Shown here: positions 22,893 through 31,961 of the stretch, piece by piece | Layout: every line of letters begins with the position of its first letter | Position numbering within the stretch: the stretch's first letter is position 1 | DNA from: Trichomonas vaginalis G3 | Taxonomy: Eukaryota; Parabasalia; Trichomonadida; Trichomonadidae | NCBI RefSeq assembly: GCF_026262505.1 | Contig: NC_067206.1 | Location: 25,311,896 to 25,375,895 of the forward strand | DNA length: 64,000 bases | Direction of reading: 5' to 3' | Notes under the pieces: generated by a model | Told to the model about the DNA's origin: nothing | Databases searched by the model: none | The model's input: only the letters and a program-made list of their open reading frames with translations | Translations under genes and position numbers: made by a program

Positions 22893-24158
22893 TTAGCGCA
22901 AAAGCAAGATTGATTCCGAAACCGACAATGTCTTTTGCGGGAATAATTTCCAAACTTGCAAATTATCTCCAGGGGCTGCAGTTGCAATGCATCCACCGTT
23001 TGGAGATGCGGTCATATAGAGAACTCTCTCCTTGTGTGTATGGAATGAAGCCAAAGGAGCCAAATCGGTACCTCTCCATAGAGCAATGTGATTCTGAGAA
23101 AATCCATGAGAGCTGACAATTTCATTGTAGCTGTCATTCCAAAATAGATTGCAAACTTGAGAACCCGTCTGAACAGAGTTAAGGATTTCACCATTTTCGC
23201 TCTTCCAGACTTTAATTGTTCTGTCACTTGTACCACCACCTGTTGCAATAACACCTTTCTGTGATGGTGACCATGCAACAGCTTTAACAGCTGCTTCATG
23301 TTGTTCAAAAACGGTCTTTGCCTTTTGGGTATTTCTCACATCCCAGATCTTGACTGTGCAATCATTTCCGCATGTGGCGATCTCTGTTCCATCAGGAGAA
23401 CTTCTGATGTTGCAAAGTTCTTCAAGATGTGCTTCAACTTCGAAATTAACATTTCCTGTTCTTTCATCAATAGCAGCGAACTTTCCGTTGCGAGCTCCAG
23501 CGAAGAATGTTAAATCATTGTGATCGACACAAAGAATTGCATCATCTAAGGGTTGAGTCAGGATAATTGGGGCGTATCTGAGCGCATCATATATTGTAGC
23601 TGATCCATCAGAGCATCCAAGGAACAAACTATTGCCAGAATGATTGAATTTAAGGGAAACAATATCTTCTGGTGTAGATGGAGGTCTTTCTGCTTCAAAT
23701 GTTTTCGGATTGATCAAGATAAGACCACTTGCAAGAGCTAAGGCTAAAACATCCTTTCTAGACCAGTCCATCGGGTTGATATAAAAATCCGATGGGATAT
23801 CATCGAAAACAGCTGTATGAATTGGCTTAGATGGATAGTGTCTAGATTTTGAGTTTGGTGATGATGGCTGAGAGTCCAAAGACTTGCCTATTGATGATCT
23901 TCTTGGACTCGCAAATCTATCTTGGCTGTTGCAAGTGAATAATGGTGAGGAAAGTGAGTTCCTTCCTGGGGAGAAGAACTTTTCTTGTGAGGCCGTTGGA
24001 GAAAACGCGGATGGTGAAAATTTTGGTGTTGATTTGCAAAAATGAACATCAGGAGTGAGTGACATTCTAACTTTTGGTGATTTCATTGGAGATAGGAATC
24101 TATCTTGCGAATTGCGTATCTCTTTTGGTGAATTTAGTATGCGTGACGCAAAAGTCAT
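22893..24158 (-). CDS. CDC20: Cdc20/Cdh1-type WD40 activator of the anaphase-promoting complex
   Basis: 421 aa from the ATG at 24158; the open frame continues upstream only via a TTG, so I take the first ATG (MTFASRIL). Seven WD40 blades from about 120: the stretch GSQVCNLFWNDSYNEIVSSH followed by GFSQN is diagnostic for Cdc20/Fizzy proteins, as is RVLYMTASPNGG. The Ser/Pro-rich N-terminus holds three C-box-like motifs, DRFLSPM (19-25), EKFFSPG (59-65) and DRFASPR (80-86), against the usual single DR(F/Y)IPxR, and many SP/TP sites for CDK control. The protein ends ILLLR, a variant of the Ile-Arg tail that docks on the APC/C. It selects substrates for mitotic ubiquitination. Transcribed away from the RING gene across 252 bp. 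Confidence 0.92.
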   Translation of the reverse strand: MTFASRILNSPKEIRNSQDRFLSPMKSPKVRMSLTPDVHFCKSTPKFSPSAFSPTASQEKFFSPGRNSLSSPLFTCNSQDRFASPRRSSIGKSLDSQPSSPNSKSRHYPSKPIHTAVFDDIPSDFYINPMDWSRKDVLALALASGLILINPKTFEAERPPSTPEDIVSLKFNHSGNSLFLGCSDGSATIYDALRYAPIILTQPLDDAILCVDHNDLTFFAGARNGKFAAIDERTGNVNFEVEAHLEELCNIRSSPDGTEIATCGNDCTVKIWDVRNTQKAKTVFEQHEAAVKAVAWSPSQKGVIATGGGTSDRTIKVWKSENGEILNSVQTGSQVCNLFWNDSYNEIVSSHGFSQNHIALWRGTDLAPLASFHTHKERVLYMTASPNGGCIATAAPGDNLQVWKLFPQKTLSVSESILLLR

Positions 24159-24410
24159 TATTTTGAATTTGCAATTTCTAAACGTATACAATTTTATCGA
24201 ATTCAGGGCATCCCTCAAAGATAATAATGGTATTTGAGTTTTGCTATCCAATGATATAAAAGATACTATCAAAACTCATTTATTTTTTTCTGAATTTGTC
24301 AAACAATCAAAAACGGGGTTAATTTTTTAATGGAAGAAGTAGTTGTTGATAAGTAAATCATCAATATTATGATTTTTTATCATTATGAATTTGATGTACG
24401 TTTATAAATT

Positions 24411-25010
24411 ATGCATGAAACAACTCCAAGCCATGGGAAAAAGAGAGGGAAATCAACAGAAGCAGATAATGCATCACCAATTCGCTCTTTAAGGTTTTCC
24501 ATGGAAAATCCAGAAGAATTGACTCCATCCAAAGTTGTATCAAATATATATAAATCACCAGCTAGGGAAACGTGGGCAAAATCAAAAAGAGACGAAATTG
24601 ATGACTTTATTTCATATGCAGTTGAAAATTTAACGACATCAGACTTAAGATATCTGAATTCAAAATTAGAATCAGAAGGACTCGTAAAAAATGCATCAGG
24701 TAATACTCAAGTATTCAAATGTGCAATTTGCCTTAATAATGTTAATGATTTCACGATTTCTACATGTGGCCATGTATTTTGTCGAAAATGCATTGAAAAA
24801 TGGCTAGAATCATCAAACACTTGTCCTAAATGTCATTGTTCAATTACAGCAAATGATATTATCGTTCCCAAAGTTTCGGATCCCGATATTGAAGATGAAA
24901 GCCAACCCGTGTTAGTCTCAGTATCTAATAACGCAATTATTGCTAACAAATCGCTTTTATATGTAATAGTTTTTGTTGTTCTTTTATTATTCTTCATTCC
25001 TTTTACTTAA
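24411..25010 (+). CDS. Tail-anchored RING-finger E3 ubiquitin ligase (RNF5/RNF185-like)
   Basis: 199 aa. C3HC4 RING at about 105-146: CAICLNNVNDFTISTCGHVF, CRKCIEKWL, CPKCHCSI. A C-terminal hydrophobic segment (SLLYVIVFVVLLLFFIPFT) of about 19 residues ends the protein, so it should be a tail-anchored membrane protein with the RING in the cytosol, the layout of RNF5/RNF185 ligases of ER-associated degradation. The N-terminal 90 residues are polar and carry TPS/SPIR/SPAR phosphorylation-type sites. Family-level call is firm; the ERAD role is inference. Confidence 0.87.
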   Translation: MHETTPSHGKKRGKSTEADNASPIRSLRFSMENPEELTPSKVVSNIYKSPARETWAKSKRDEIDDFISYAVENLTTSDLRYLNSKLESEGLVKNASGNTQVFKCAICLNNVNDFTISTCGHVFCRKCIEKWLESSNTCPKCHCSITANDIIVPKVSDPDIEDESQPVLVSVSNNAIIANKSLLYVIVFVVLLLFFIPFT

Positions 25011-25628
25011 TAACTATATAGATTGTTATACTTAAAAATATATGCTTTTCTAGATTAGATACTAAGAAATCGTGTTTTTACGTAATTACTTGCTATTTGT
25101 GTAGATTTTGAGTAAGCTTTAATACTTTTAATAGAAATTATTGTGTAAAATCCACTAACTCTAGCTCACCTCATCTCAGACAACAATTTCTTCTTTAAAG
25201 TGACAAAGTTATAGACTATTGCCTGGAAATTAACCAAATTGGCATTATATACTAAGAAAGAAGCCTTTGAAATATAAAGTTTTTCTTTAATTCTCAAAGA
25301 CTTTAATTCGCACTCTTAATAGAATAAACTTTATGCGAAATTTAAATATTTGGACAAAGTTTCTATATTTTTAATAGGAATTAGAGGAAGCCAGGCACTG
25401 AAAAAGTATAAGTTCTTTACAATCTCCAATTATTCCCAGATATTAAACAAATTAAATCAATTTTTTTTTTGAAAATTTGTGAATAATTATGATCTTTGGG
25501 AGTGAATAAAAAGTTCACTACTCATTATTCATCATTAAGCTAAAAGGCTGGTTTCATCTCCTTTAGGAGAATCATTCTAAACTGATTCAAAGGGAGAAAT
25601 AGAACTGTCACTTTTTATTCATTCCTAT
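25011..25628. other. Intergenic region including the original beta-COP promoter
   Basis: Non-coding A+T-rich DNA. Its last 21 bp hold an initiator and the left target-site copy of the foldback element. Confidence 0.55.
25608..25616 (+). promoter_or_regulatory. Probable original initiator of beta-COP, now displaced
   Basis: TCACTTTTT followed by ATTCATTCCTATG. Before the transposon inserted, the same CATTCCTATG would have been the beta-COP start, 17 nt downstream of the A of this Inr, ideal trichomonad spacing. Now the true ATG is about 830 nt away. Confidence 0.65.
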
Positions 25629-26429
25629 GGCTGTCTCACTTTTGTGGACAAAATGCAAAAACCTATGAATTTTCCTATTTTAATTTGATATTCATAATAT
25701 ATAAGTATTTGTAATGCATATTCTATCTTCTAATTAGTAAAATTACATTGCCCGCCAAAATCAAAAATTTTCTATTGAAAAAATAGCGCCAAGTCCAAAA
25801 GTGTCATTTTCTCATTGAAGACCGCAGCTGGAGTCAATGCCGATTATCCACTTGCTGGGATGCTACACAGCCTTTGATCTGGCCAATCATAGTGCTGTTC
25901 CATCCACATCAGCAAGTGATTTCGGCATCAGATCTCCACTTGGTCTTCCATGAGAGTTCTGCAAGCCAGGAGTGCAATATCTACGCAGCCTGGCTACTAT
26001 ATCCTAGCAGCCAGGCTGCGTAGATAAGCCAGGCTGCGTAGATAAGCCAGGCTGCGTAGATAAGCCAGGCTGCGTAGATATTGCACTCCTGGCTTGCAGA
26101 ACTCTCATGGAAGACCAAGTGGAGATCTGATGCCGAAATCACTTGCTGATGTGGATGGAACAGCACTATGATTGGCCAGATCAAAGGCTGTGTAGCATCC
26201 CAGCAAGTGGATAATCGGCATTGACTCCAGCTGCGGTCTTCAATGAGAAAATGACACTTTTGGACTTGGCGCTATTTTTTCAATAGAAAATTTTTGATTT
26301 TGGCGGGCAATGTAATTTTACTAATTAGAAGATAGAATATGCATTACAAATACTTATATATTATGAATATCAAATTAAAATAGGAAAATTCATAGGTTTT
26401 TGCATTTTGTCCACAAAAGTGAGATACTG
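25629..26429. mobile_element. Foldback (MULE-type MITE) element with long inverted arms and 9-10 bp target-site duplication
   Basis: Two arms of about 350 bp form an almost perfect inverted repeat from 25634 to 26424 (ends tctcacttttgtgg...ccacaaaagtgaga). The flanks carry the direct repeat CATTCCTAT(G) at 25620-25629 and 26430-26439, a 9-10 bp duplication typical of Mutator-like insertion. Element ends read GGCTGTCTCAC on the left and, inverted, CAGTATCTCAC on the right. The arms are richer in G+C than the surroundings. An 18-bp unit (agccaggctgcgtagata) occurs four times in the right arm next to the centre but once, inverted, in the left. No transposase frame. The near-identity of the arms says the insertion or last arm conversion is recent. 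Confidence 0.88.
26032..26083. repeat. 18-bp tandem repeat inside the foldback element
   Basis: The unit agccaggctgcgtagata repeats about four times on one side of the palindrome centre, while the other arm has a single inverted copy, so it expanded on one arm after the palindrome formed. Confidence 0.8.
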
Positions 26430-26436
26430 CATTCCT

Positions 26437-28959
26437 ATGTTAAAAGGTTGGTTTTCTGTTAATTATCAGCCGGAAAAGCAGCCAAAATGGGATGACCTAA
26501 GGAAGCAATTAACAAATAGAAACGAACCAACAAAACAAGCCGAAGCTTTAGAACAAATTGTTTTATTATCTTTCACTGAGTCAGTTCCTCCTCATCTCCT
26601 TATGCCAATTATCCAATACACGGCAACAACAATGGATCATCGCGTTATTAAATTGCTTTTCTTATTCCTTGAGAATATCGAAATCAGAGATGCACGCGGA
26701 GAAATGCGTCCTGAGTTCATTTTGATTAATGACGCTATCAGAAAATTCTTATTGAGCCCTAATGAATATGTTCGTGGAGCTGCAATTCGTTTCCTTTACA
26801 AAATTAATGATCATGATATTCTTCAACAATTACTTTCTGCAGTAATATCGAACTTAGACCATTCAGATGAATACGTACGTTGGTATGCTGCTCATTTAGT
26901 TGCTCGTCTTGTAAGAGATATTCCTGGATTCGACAAAGACATTGCTGATGCAATAACAGAAAGCTTTGCCCACGAAACAAATCAGAAGGTTGTTCCAGCA
27001 ATGCTCTATGCCGCTTTTGTAGCATCACCAAAAGAAGCTCTCGATCAAACAATTAATATTCAGCAATTTCTTTCACAAGATATGAAATTAGCCATCTTAC
27101 AAATAGCATCAGCAGCTTATCAGCGCTTCCCGCCCTACAGAGTTCGTCTACTTGAAACAGTTGTCGATTTTACTGAAGATGATTCTCCATTAGTCCGTTT
27201 ACAAGCAGCCAACGTCTTAAATACGCTCTCAAGCAGTCCGTCAGCCATCAGAGCTACAGCAAATGCCTACTGCGAGCTTCTTTCTTCACTTACTGATGAA
27301 AATCAACGCGCATTCGTTGTTCAATCCCTTATTGAACTTTCTGAAGAGCACAAGGACATTTTGGCACCTCTTGCCCTCGAAATGTCCCAAGGAGCTTCGA
27401 TTGTCGGCAGTCTTCATCAAAGATTTTTGAATTTATTAACTTCAATTGTCTTGAAAGAGTCCGCAATCTCCATAGTTCCTCTTATCTCATCAAAGGATCG
27501 CGATTCCCTTGAAGCTTTGAAGACTTTGCTCCTCAGATTTCCAGAAACTTGCAATGTTATCGCAAGTCAAGTCGGGCCACTCATTACAGACCAAAATCCA
27601 GAGCTTTCCGACTTATCCAGCTCGTTATTGAAGGACTGCGGCATCGCAGGAGCCCGTCAAGAAGCATTTAAATTTTTTGTTATGGCATTAGATGCTTCTG
27701 ACCGACCAGTAGTACTTGCAAGGTCAATGTGGGCTGTATCCGAGTTCGCTGAAGACCCTACTGTTGGCGCTGATATACTTTTGGACTTATTAAGTTCAGA
27801 TTCCACTTCAAACCCAACAAATTCAACGACAACAGTTATCAATGATGATGGAACATACACAACAAAGCAGACAACAGCATCTTTAGGCACTTTGAGGCAC
27901 AGTCTCGCTGAAGGATCTTCATTCCTCGGATTAGCTTTGATTTCTTCTTTAGTTAAGGCCAAACTGCGCGGAGCTACAATTGCTGACCTACAAGGAGCTG
28001 TCCAGAAGGCTCTTGGCTTCAAGAACGTCGAGAAAAATGCAAAAGATATTTGCAATTTATGGGTCAAAGCATCAGAAGCTCCAAAACTCGGCAGATTATT
28101 CAAACAATCATTAAATGATTCATTTGAACATCGCCGAAAGCGCATTTTGGACCAGAAAACCGAAGATATCCAAATTATTCCAGCAAATGTTCCATTATCA
28201 TTCTCAGTTCTAATGAATACTGTTGAAGAAGCACCCCAGAAGACCATCAAGACCGTCGAACTCCCAATATCCCAACTCACAGGTCCATCTGATTCATTAT
28301 ACGTCGAAGCCTCCTGCACATTAAGGAAATACGACAGAGTATACCACGTAACTCTCTATAACAGGACCGACGCCGTCCTCACGAACATTCTTTTCGAGTT
28401 CACAACCGTCGGAAATGTTTCTGTTTTGAGAAGAAACGATTTACTTTCTTTAGCTCCATCTGGATCGACGCAATTCGATCTCCCAGTGATGATCAGCTCC
28501 GGATCATGTGGTACATTATTCGGCGCAGTCAGTTTCGACTTCGCTGGAGCAGGAGGCAGCGACCACCAACTTTTGCCACTTGCGCCAATCAACATTGATC
28601 CTTTCTTCTGCTTCGAACCGAAGAAGATATCTGATGCAGCGTTCAGATCCAAGTGGGCTGCTTCCGTCTGGGAGAGGAAGATCGACATAGCTACAAGTGA
28701 AACAGATCTGGTGAAGTTTTTGAACAAAATCGCTGACAACTTCAAGTTCGCGGTCATTACTCCGAGAGAACAGTTACTTGTCACGTCTAAAAACGCAGAC
28801 TTCATTGCAGCAAACTTGTACACGTGCAGCTTGTTCGGTGAAGAAGTAGAGATGAACATATCAGCAAAGAAAGGAAAGGATGGCGTGATAAACGGGTTCT
28901 TGAGAATTAGATCTCCTGACGAATCTCTTGCATATTTGTTCGGAAAACTTATTCAATAA
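26437..28959 (+). CDS. COPB1: Coatomer subunit beta (beta-COP)
   Basis: 840 aa from the ATG at 26437 (the open frame extends further only through transposon sequence and a TTG). N-terminal HEAT/adaptin trunk (about 1-530): PNEYVRGAAIRFLYKI matches PNEFIRGSTLRFLCKL of human beta-COP, and SSSPSAIRATANAYCELL matches APTAIKAAAQCYIDL. C-terminal appendage: QLTGPSDSLYVEA parallels QLTGFSDPVYAEA, and DFIAANLYTCSLFGEE parallels GFMAANLYARSIFGED. It is a core part of the COPI coat for Golgi-to-ER transport. A foldback transposon ends 7 bp before the start codon and its target duplication includes the ATG. A decayed copy of the last ~85 bp lies 350 bp downstream. Confidence 0.93.
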   Translation: MLKGWFSVNYQPEKQPKWDDLRKQLTNRNEPTKQAEALEQIVLLSFTESVPPHLLMPIIQYTATTMDHRVIKLLFLFLENIEIRDARGEMRPEFILINDAIRKFLLSPNEYVRGAAIRFLYKINDHDILQQLLSAVISNLDHSDEYVRWYAAHLVARLVRDIPGFDKDIADAITESFAHETNQKVVPAMLYAAFVASPKEALDQTINIQQFLSQDMKLAILQIASAAYQRFPPYRVRLLETVVDFTEDDSPLVRLQAANVLNTLSSSPSAIRATANAYCELLSSLTDENQRAFVVQSLIELSEEHKDILAPLALEMSQGASIVGSLHQRFLNLLTSIVLKESAISIVPLISSKDRDSLEALKTLLLRFPETCNVIASQVGPLITDQNPELSDLSSSLLKDCGIAGARQEAFKFFVMALDASDRPVVLARSMWAVSEFAEDPTVGADILLDLLSSDSTSNPTNSTTTVINDDGTYTTKQTTASLGTLRHSLAEGSSFLGLALISSLVKAKLRGATIADLQGAVQKALGFKNVEKNAKDICNLWVKASEAPKLGRLFKQSLNDSFEHRRKRILDQKTEDIQIIPANVPLSFSVLMNTVEEAPQKTIKTVELPISQLTGPSDSLYVEASCTLRKYDRVYHVTLYNRTDAVLTNILFEFTTVGNVSVLRRNDLLSLAPSGSTQFDLPVMISSGSCGTLFGAVSFDFAGAGGSDHQLLPLAPINIDPFFCFEPKKISDAAFRSKWAASVWERKIDIATSETDLVKFLNKIADNFKFAVITPREQLLVTSKNADFIAANLYTCSLFGEEVEMNISAKKGKDGVINGFLRIRSPDESLAYLFGKLIQ

Positions 28960-29300
28960 TAAAATATTTATTGTTTACATAAAACATGAAAATCTCATTT
29001 TTTTTTTCTTAAAGACAAGAATCGGTAATTTAAATTCTCTGAGATAGTCCGAAGGATTAAAGCAGTCTCCATCTTCTTTCAATGTTTAACTTGATTTTAA
29101 GGGATCCTTAAGGCTGCACTAACGCCCATCTGACTTTAATTCAAATTTTTGACAACTGGCGTGATGCTTAATTGAAAATTAACCTTAAACACTTTAATTG
29201 CAAGCCATGTCATAGGGGCGTAAGTGCATCCTTAAAATCAAGTATTGAAAAGTCAAAGAAGACTTTGATTTTTTTGTTCAGAATCTGGAATTTCAAAAAC
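28960..29300. other. Intergenic region with an imperfect inverted repeat
   Basis: Between about 29076 and 29262 two ~50-bp arms (ttcttt...acttgattttaagg...tgcactaacgccc and its inverse) face each other around a ~75-bp centre. This may be an old MITE; no target duplication identified. No coding frame. Confidence 0.5.
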
Positions 29301-29390
29301 AAATCAAAAGAAAGGAATGGATGATTTGATAAGTGGGCTCTTGAGAATCAGAACTTCTCACGAATCTCTTGCACATTTGTTCGGAAAATA
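29301..29390 (+). pseudogene. Decayed duplicate of the 3' end of the beta-COP gene
   Basis: The stretch from aaggaatggatgattt to ttgttcggaaaata lines up base for base with 28862-28950 of the beta-COP gene, with scattered mismatches; a conceptual reading gives SGLLRIRTSHESLAHLFGK against NGFLRIRSPDESLAYLFGK. No promoter, start or upstream coding part accompanies it, so it is a relic of a tandem duplication or a gene-end copy. Confidence 0.8.
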
Positions 29391-29627
29391 TAAAGTTAAT
29401 CTTTTTTTTTACCAAGCATGTGGTATTTGTCAAAAGGTAGTATCTATACTAGAAGAAGAAAAATCTATTGAATTCAGAGGAAAATGACAATATATCACTA
29501 AAGTTGACAAGAATCAGCAACATTATAAATAAAGCATTAAATTTGGAGCCAATTTTTGATTTTTTATTTTTGTTCAGATTTTTTTTGTAAAGTTACGATT
29601 TTTTTTTGAAAAAAAAGTAAACAGGAC
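29391..29627. other. Short intergenic spacer
   Basis: A+T-rich, T-runs just upstream of the ankyrin gene; no Inr consensus near 29628. Confidence 0.45.
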
Positions 29628-31961
29628 ATGGATATGAATTTCGAATACATTGCTGCTCATATCAGCGATTATATTGATAACGAAAACTTCTTCGATATAT
29701 TTGATATCGAAGATATCAAAGCAATCATGAAATATTCACGTTTGTCGGCAGATCAATACGTTACCCTTCTCAAACAATCTTTTTCAACTATCAATACCAA
29801 AGATTTATATACCTGTACACGAAAAGCAAATGTTACTATCAAAAACTTCGAAGAAGTCGTTACAGTTCTGAAATCTGTCAAAAAATACATGAAATTCAGT
29901 ATATTTGATGGTATTATTGATTTTTTAAAACAAAATGAGAAAGAAACAAACTATTCTACTAACGAAACAGAAACTGAAAATGAAACTGAATATGAAACTG
30001 AAAATGAAACTGAATATGAAACTGAAAATGAAACTGAAAATGAAACTGAATATGAAACTGAAAATGAAACTGAAAATGTAAGTGAAAATGCGTCCAACGA
30101 TACCACTACCAATGTAATTAATGAAAATTACAATCATTCACAAGATATTTTAACTAAAATCACAGAACTTAAGAAATCTAGTGATTTTAAAACTGTTTAC
30201 AAATTCCTTGATGAACTTTCTTCGAAAGGAAACCATGACATGATTTCAAAATCAATCGAAGCAGGACTTTGGAAAAAGATTGCTCCTAAAAAATATGAAT
30301 ATGATTCTGAGAGGAATGTTCTTTATTTTGCAATTGAAAAGGGAAATCTCAGACTCGTTCGATCATTCATCGAATGTGGTGGTGACAAAGAAACAAAGAA
30401 TAAAAACAGATATACTCCACTCAATTATGCATCATCTAATGGTAAACTTGAAATTGTTCAATATCTTATCTCAGTTGGAGCTAATAAAGAAGCAAAGGAT
30501 ATTTATGGATATACTCCACTCATTGAAGCATCACAAAATGATCATCTTGAAGTTGTTCAATATCTTATCTCAGTTGGAGCTAATAAAGAAGCAAAGAATG
30601 ATATTGGATATACTCAACTCATTAAGGCATCAGAAAATGGTCATCTTGACGTTGTTCAATATCTTATCTCAGTTGGAGCTAATAAAGAAACAAAAGATAG
30701 TGAAGGATATACTCCACTCATTTGGGCATCATATAAGGGTCATCTTGACGTTGTTCAATATCTTATCTCAGTTGGAGCTAATAAAGAAGCAAAGAATAAA
30801 AACAGATATACTCCACTCATTTGTGCATCAAGGAATGGTAAACTTGAGATTGTTCAATATCTTATCTCAGTTGGAGCTAATAAAGAAGCAAAGGATATCC
30901 ATGGATATACTCCACTCATTTGGGCATCACAAAATGGTAATCTTAAAGTTGTTCAATATCTTATCTCAGCTGGTGCTAATAAAGAAGCAAAGAATAGAGA
31001 TGGATATACTCCACTCATTTGGGCATCCCAAAATGGTAAACTTGATCTTGTTCAATGTTTTATCTCATTTGGAGCTAATTTAGAAGCAAGGAATAATTAT
31101 GGATATACTCCCCTCATTTGGGCATCACAAAATGGTCATCTTGACGTTGTTCAATATCTTATCTCAGTTGGAGCTAATAAAGAAGCAAAGAATGATATTG
31201 GATATACTCCACTCATTATTGCATCATTAAATGGTCATCTTGAAGTTGTTAAATATCTTATCTCAGTTGGAGCTAATAAAGAAGCAAAGGATATTTATGG
31301 ATATACTCCACTCATTGAAGCATCACAAAATGATCATCTTGAAGTTGTTCAATATCTTATCTCAGTTGGAGCTAATAAAGAAGCAAAGAATGATATTGGA
31401 TATACTCAACTCATTAAGGCATCAGAAAATGGTCATCTTGACGTTGTTCAATATCTTATCTCAGTTGGAGCTAATAAAGAAACAAAGGATAGTGAAGGAT
31501 ATACTCCACTCATTTGGGCATCATATAAGGGTCATCTTGACGTTGTTCAATATCTTATCTCAGTTGGAGCTAATAAAGAAGCAAAGGATATCCATGGATA
31601 TACTCCACTCATTTGGGCATCACAAAATGGTAATCTTAAAGTTGTTCAATATCTTATCTCAGCTGGTGCTAATAAAGAAGCAAAGAATAGAGATGGATAT
31701 ACTCCACTCATTTGGGCATCCCAAAATGGTAAACTTGATCTTGTTCAATGTTTTATCTCATTAGGAGCTAATTTAGAAGCAAGGAATAATTATGGATCTA
31801 CTCCCCTCATTTGGGCATCACAAAATGGTCATCTTGACGTTGTTCAATATCTTATCTCAGTTGGAGCTAATAAAGAAGCAAAAAATAAATACGGAAAAAC
31901 TGCAATGATGTTTTCAAAAGGTAAAGTAAGAGATTACTTAAAAACTATTTGTTCCAATTAA
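29628..31961 (+). CDS. Ankyrin-repeat protein with about 16 repeats
   Basis: 777 aa. N-terminal helical region (1-100) typical of trichomonad ankyrin proteins, then an acidic low-complexity stretch of NETE/YETE units (about 113-150, encoded by repeated actgaaaatgaa at 29964-30075), a short helical part, and about 16 ankyrin repeats of exactly 33 residues (G.TPLI.AS.NGHL.VVQYLISVGANKEAK) plus a degenerate cap ending FSKGKVRDYLKTI. Ankyrin stacks bind partner proteins; partner unknown. Repeats 3-9 and 11-16 are near-identical at DNA level, an internal tandem duplication offset by 791 bp with one 99-bp repeat missing from the second copy. No membrane segment. Confidence 0.9.
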   Translation: MDMNFEYIAAHISDYIDNENFFDIFDIEDIKAIMKYSRLSADQYVTLLKQSFSTINTKDLYTCTRKANVTIKNFEEVVTVLKSVKKYMKFSIFDGIIDFLKQNEKETNYSTNETETENETEYETENETEYETENETENETEYETENETENVSENASNDTTTNVINENYNHSQDILTKITELKKSSDFKTVYKFLDELSSKGNHDMISKSIEAGLWKKIAPKKYEYDSERNVLYFAIEKGNLRLVRSFIECGGDKETKNKNRYTPLNYASSNGKLEIVQYLISVGANKEAKDIYGYTPLIEASQNDHLEVVQYLISVGANKEAKNDIGYTQLIKASENGHLDVVQYLISVGANKETKDSEGYTPLIWASYKGHLDVVQYLISVGANKEAKNKNRYTPLICASRNGKLEIVQYLISVGANKEAKDIHGYTPLIWASQNGNLKVVQYLISAGANKEAKNRDGYTPLIWASQNGKLDLVQCFISFGANLEARNNYGYTPLIWASQNGHLDVVQYLISVGANKEAKNDIGYTPLIIASLNGHLEVVKYLISVGANKEAKDIYGYTPLIEASQNDHLEVVQYLISVGANKEAKNDIGYTQLIKASENGHLDVVQYLISVGANKETKDSEGYTPLIWASYKGHLDVVQYLISVGANKEAKDIHGYTPLIWASQNGNLKVVQYLISAGANKEAKNRDGYTPLIWASQNGKLDLVQCFISLGANLEARNNYGSTPLIWASQNGHLDVVQYLISVGANKEAKNKYGKTAMMFSKGKVRDYLKTICSN
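30494..31890 (+). repeat. Recent internal tandem duplication of a block of ankyrin repeats
   Basis: A segment starting aaaggatatttatgg recurs at 31285 with only a few base changes, silent sites included. The second copy lacks one repeat (the one starting KNRYTPLICAS). Near-identity at third positions points to a very recent duplication or ongoing unequal exchange. Confidence 0.8.

Noticed and set aside
25981-26184. Minus-strand 67-codon frame with repeated YAAWLI
   Set aside because: Encoded by the 18-bp tandem repeat at the centre of the foldback element.
26407-26436. Ten extra N-terminal residues for beta-COP
   Set aside because: They lie in transposon sequence and the target duplication and would need a TTG start.
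29925-30137. Minus-strand frame full of Phe-Ser-Phe-Ile repeats
   Set aside because: Antisense of the NETE/YETE microrepeat; low complexity with no promoter.
30280-31764. Two long + strand frames overlapping the ankyrin repeats (30280-31083, 31231-31764)
   Set aside because: They are the second reading frame of the 99-bp ankyrin unit, open only because the unit is a multiple of three and lacks stops there; product is a monotonous repeat.
29964-31900. CRISPR-like regular repeats
   Set aside because: The periodic repeats lie in frame inside a protein-coding gene with 33-residue period and no spacers; the genome is eukaryotic.
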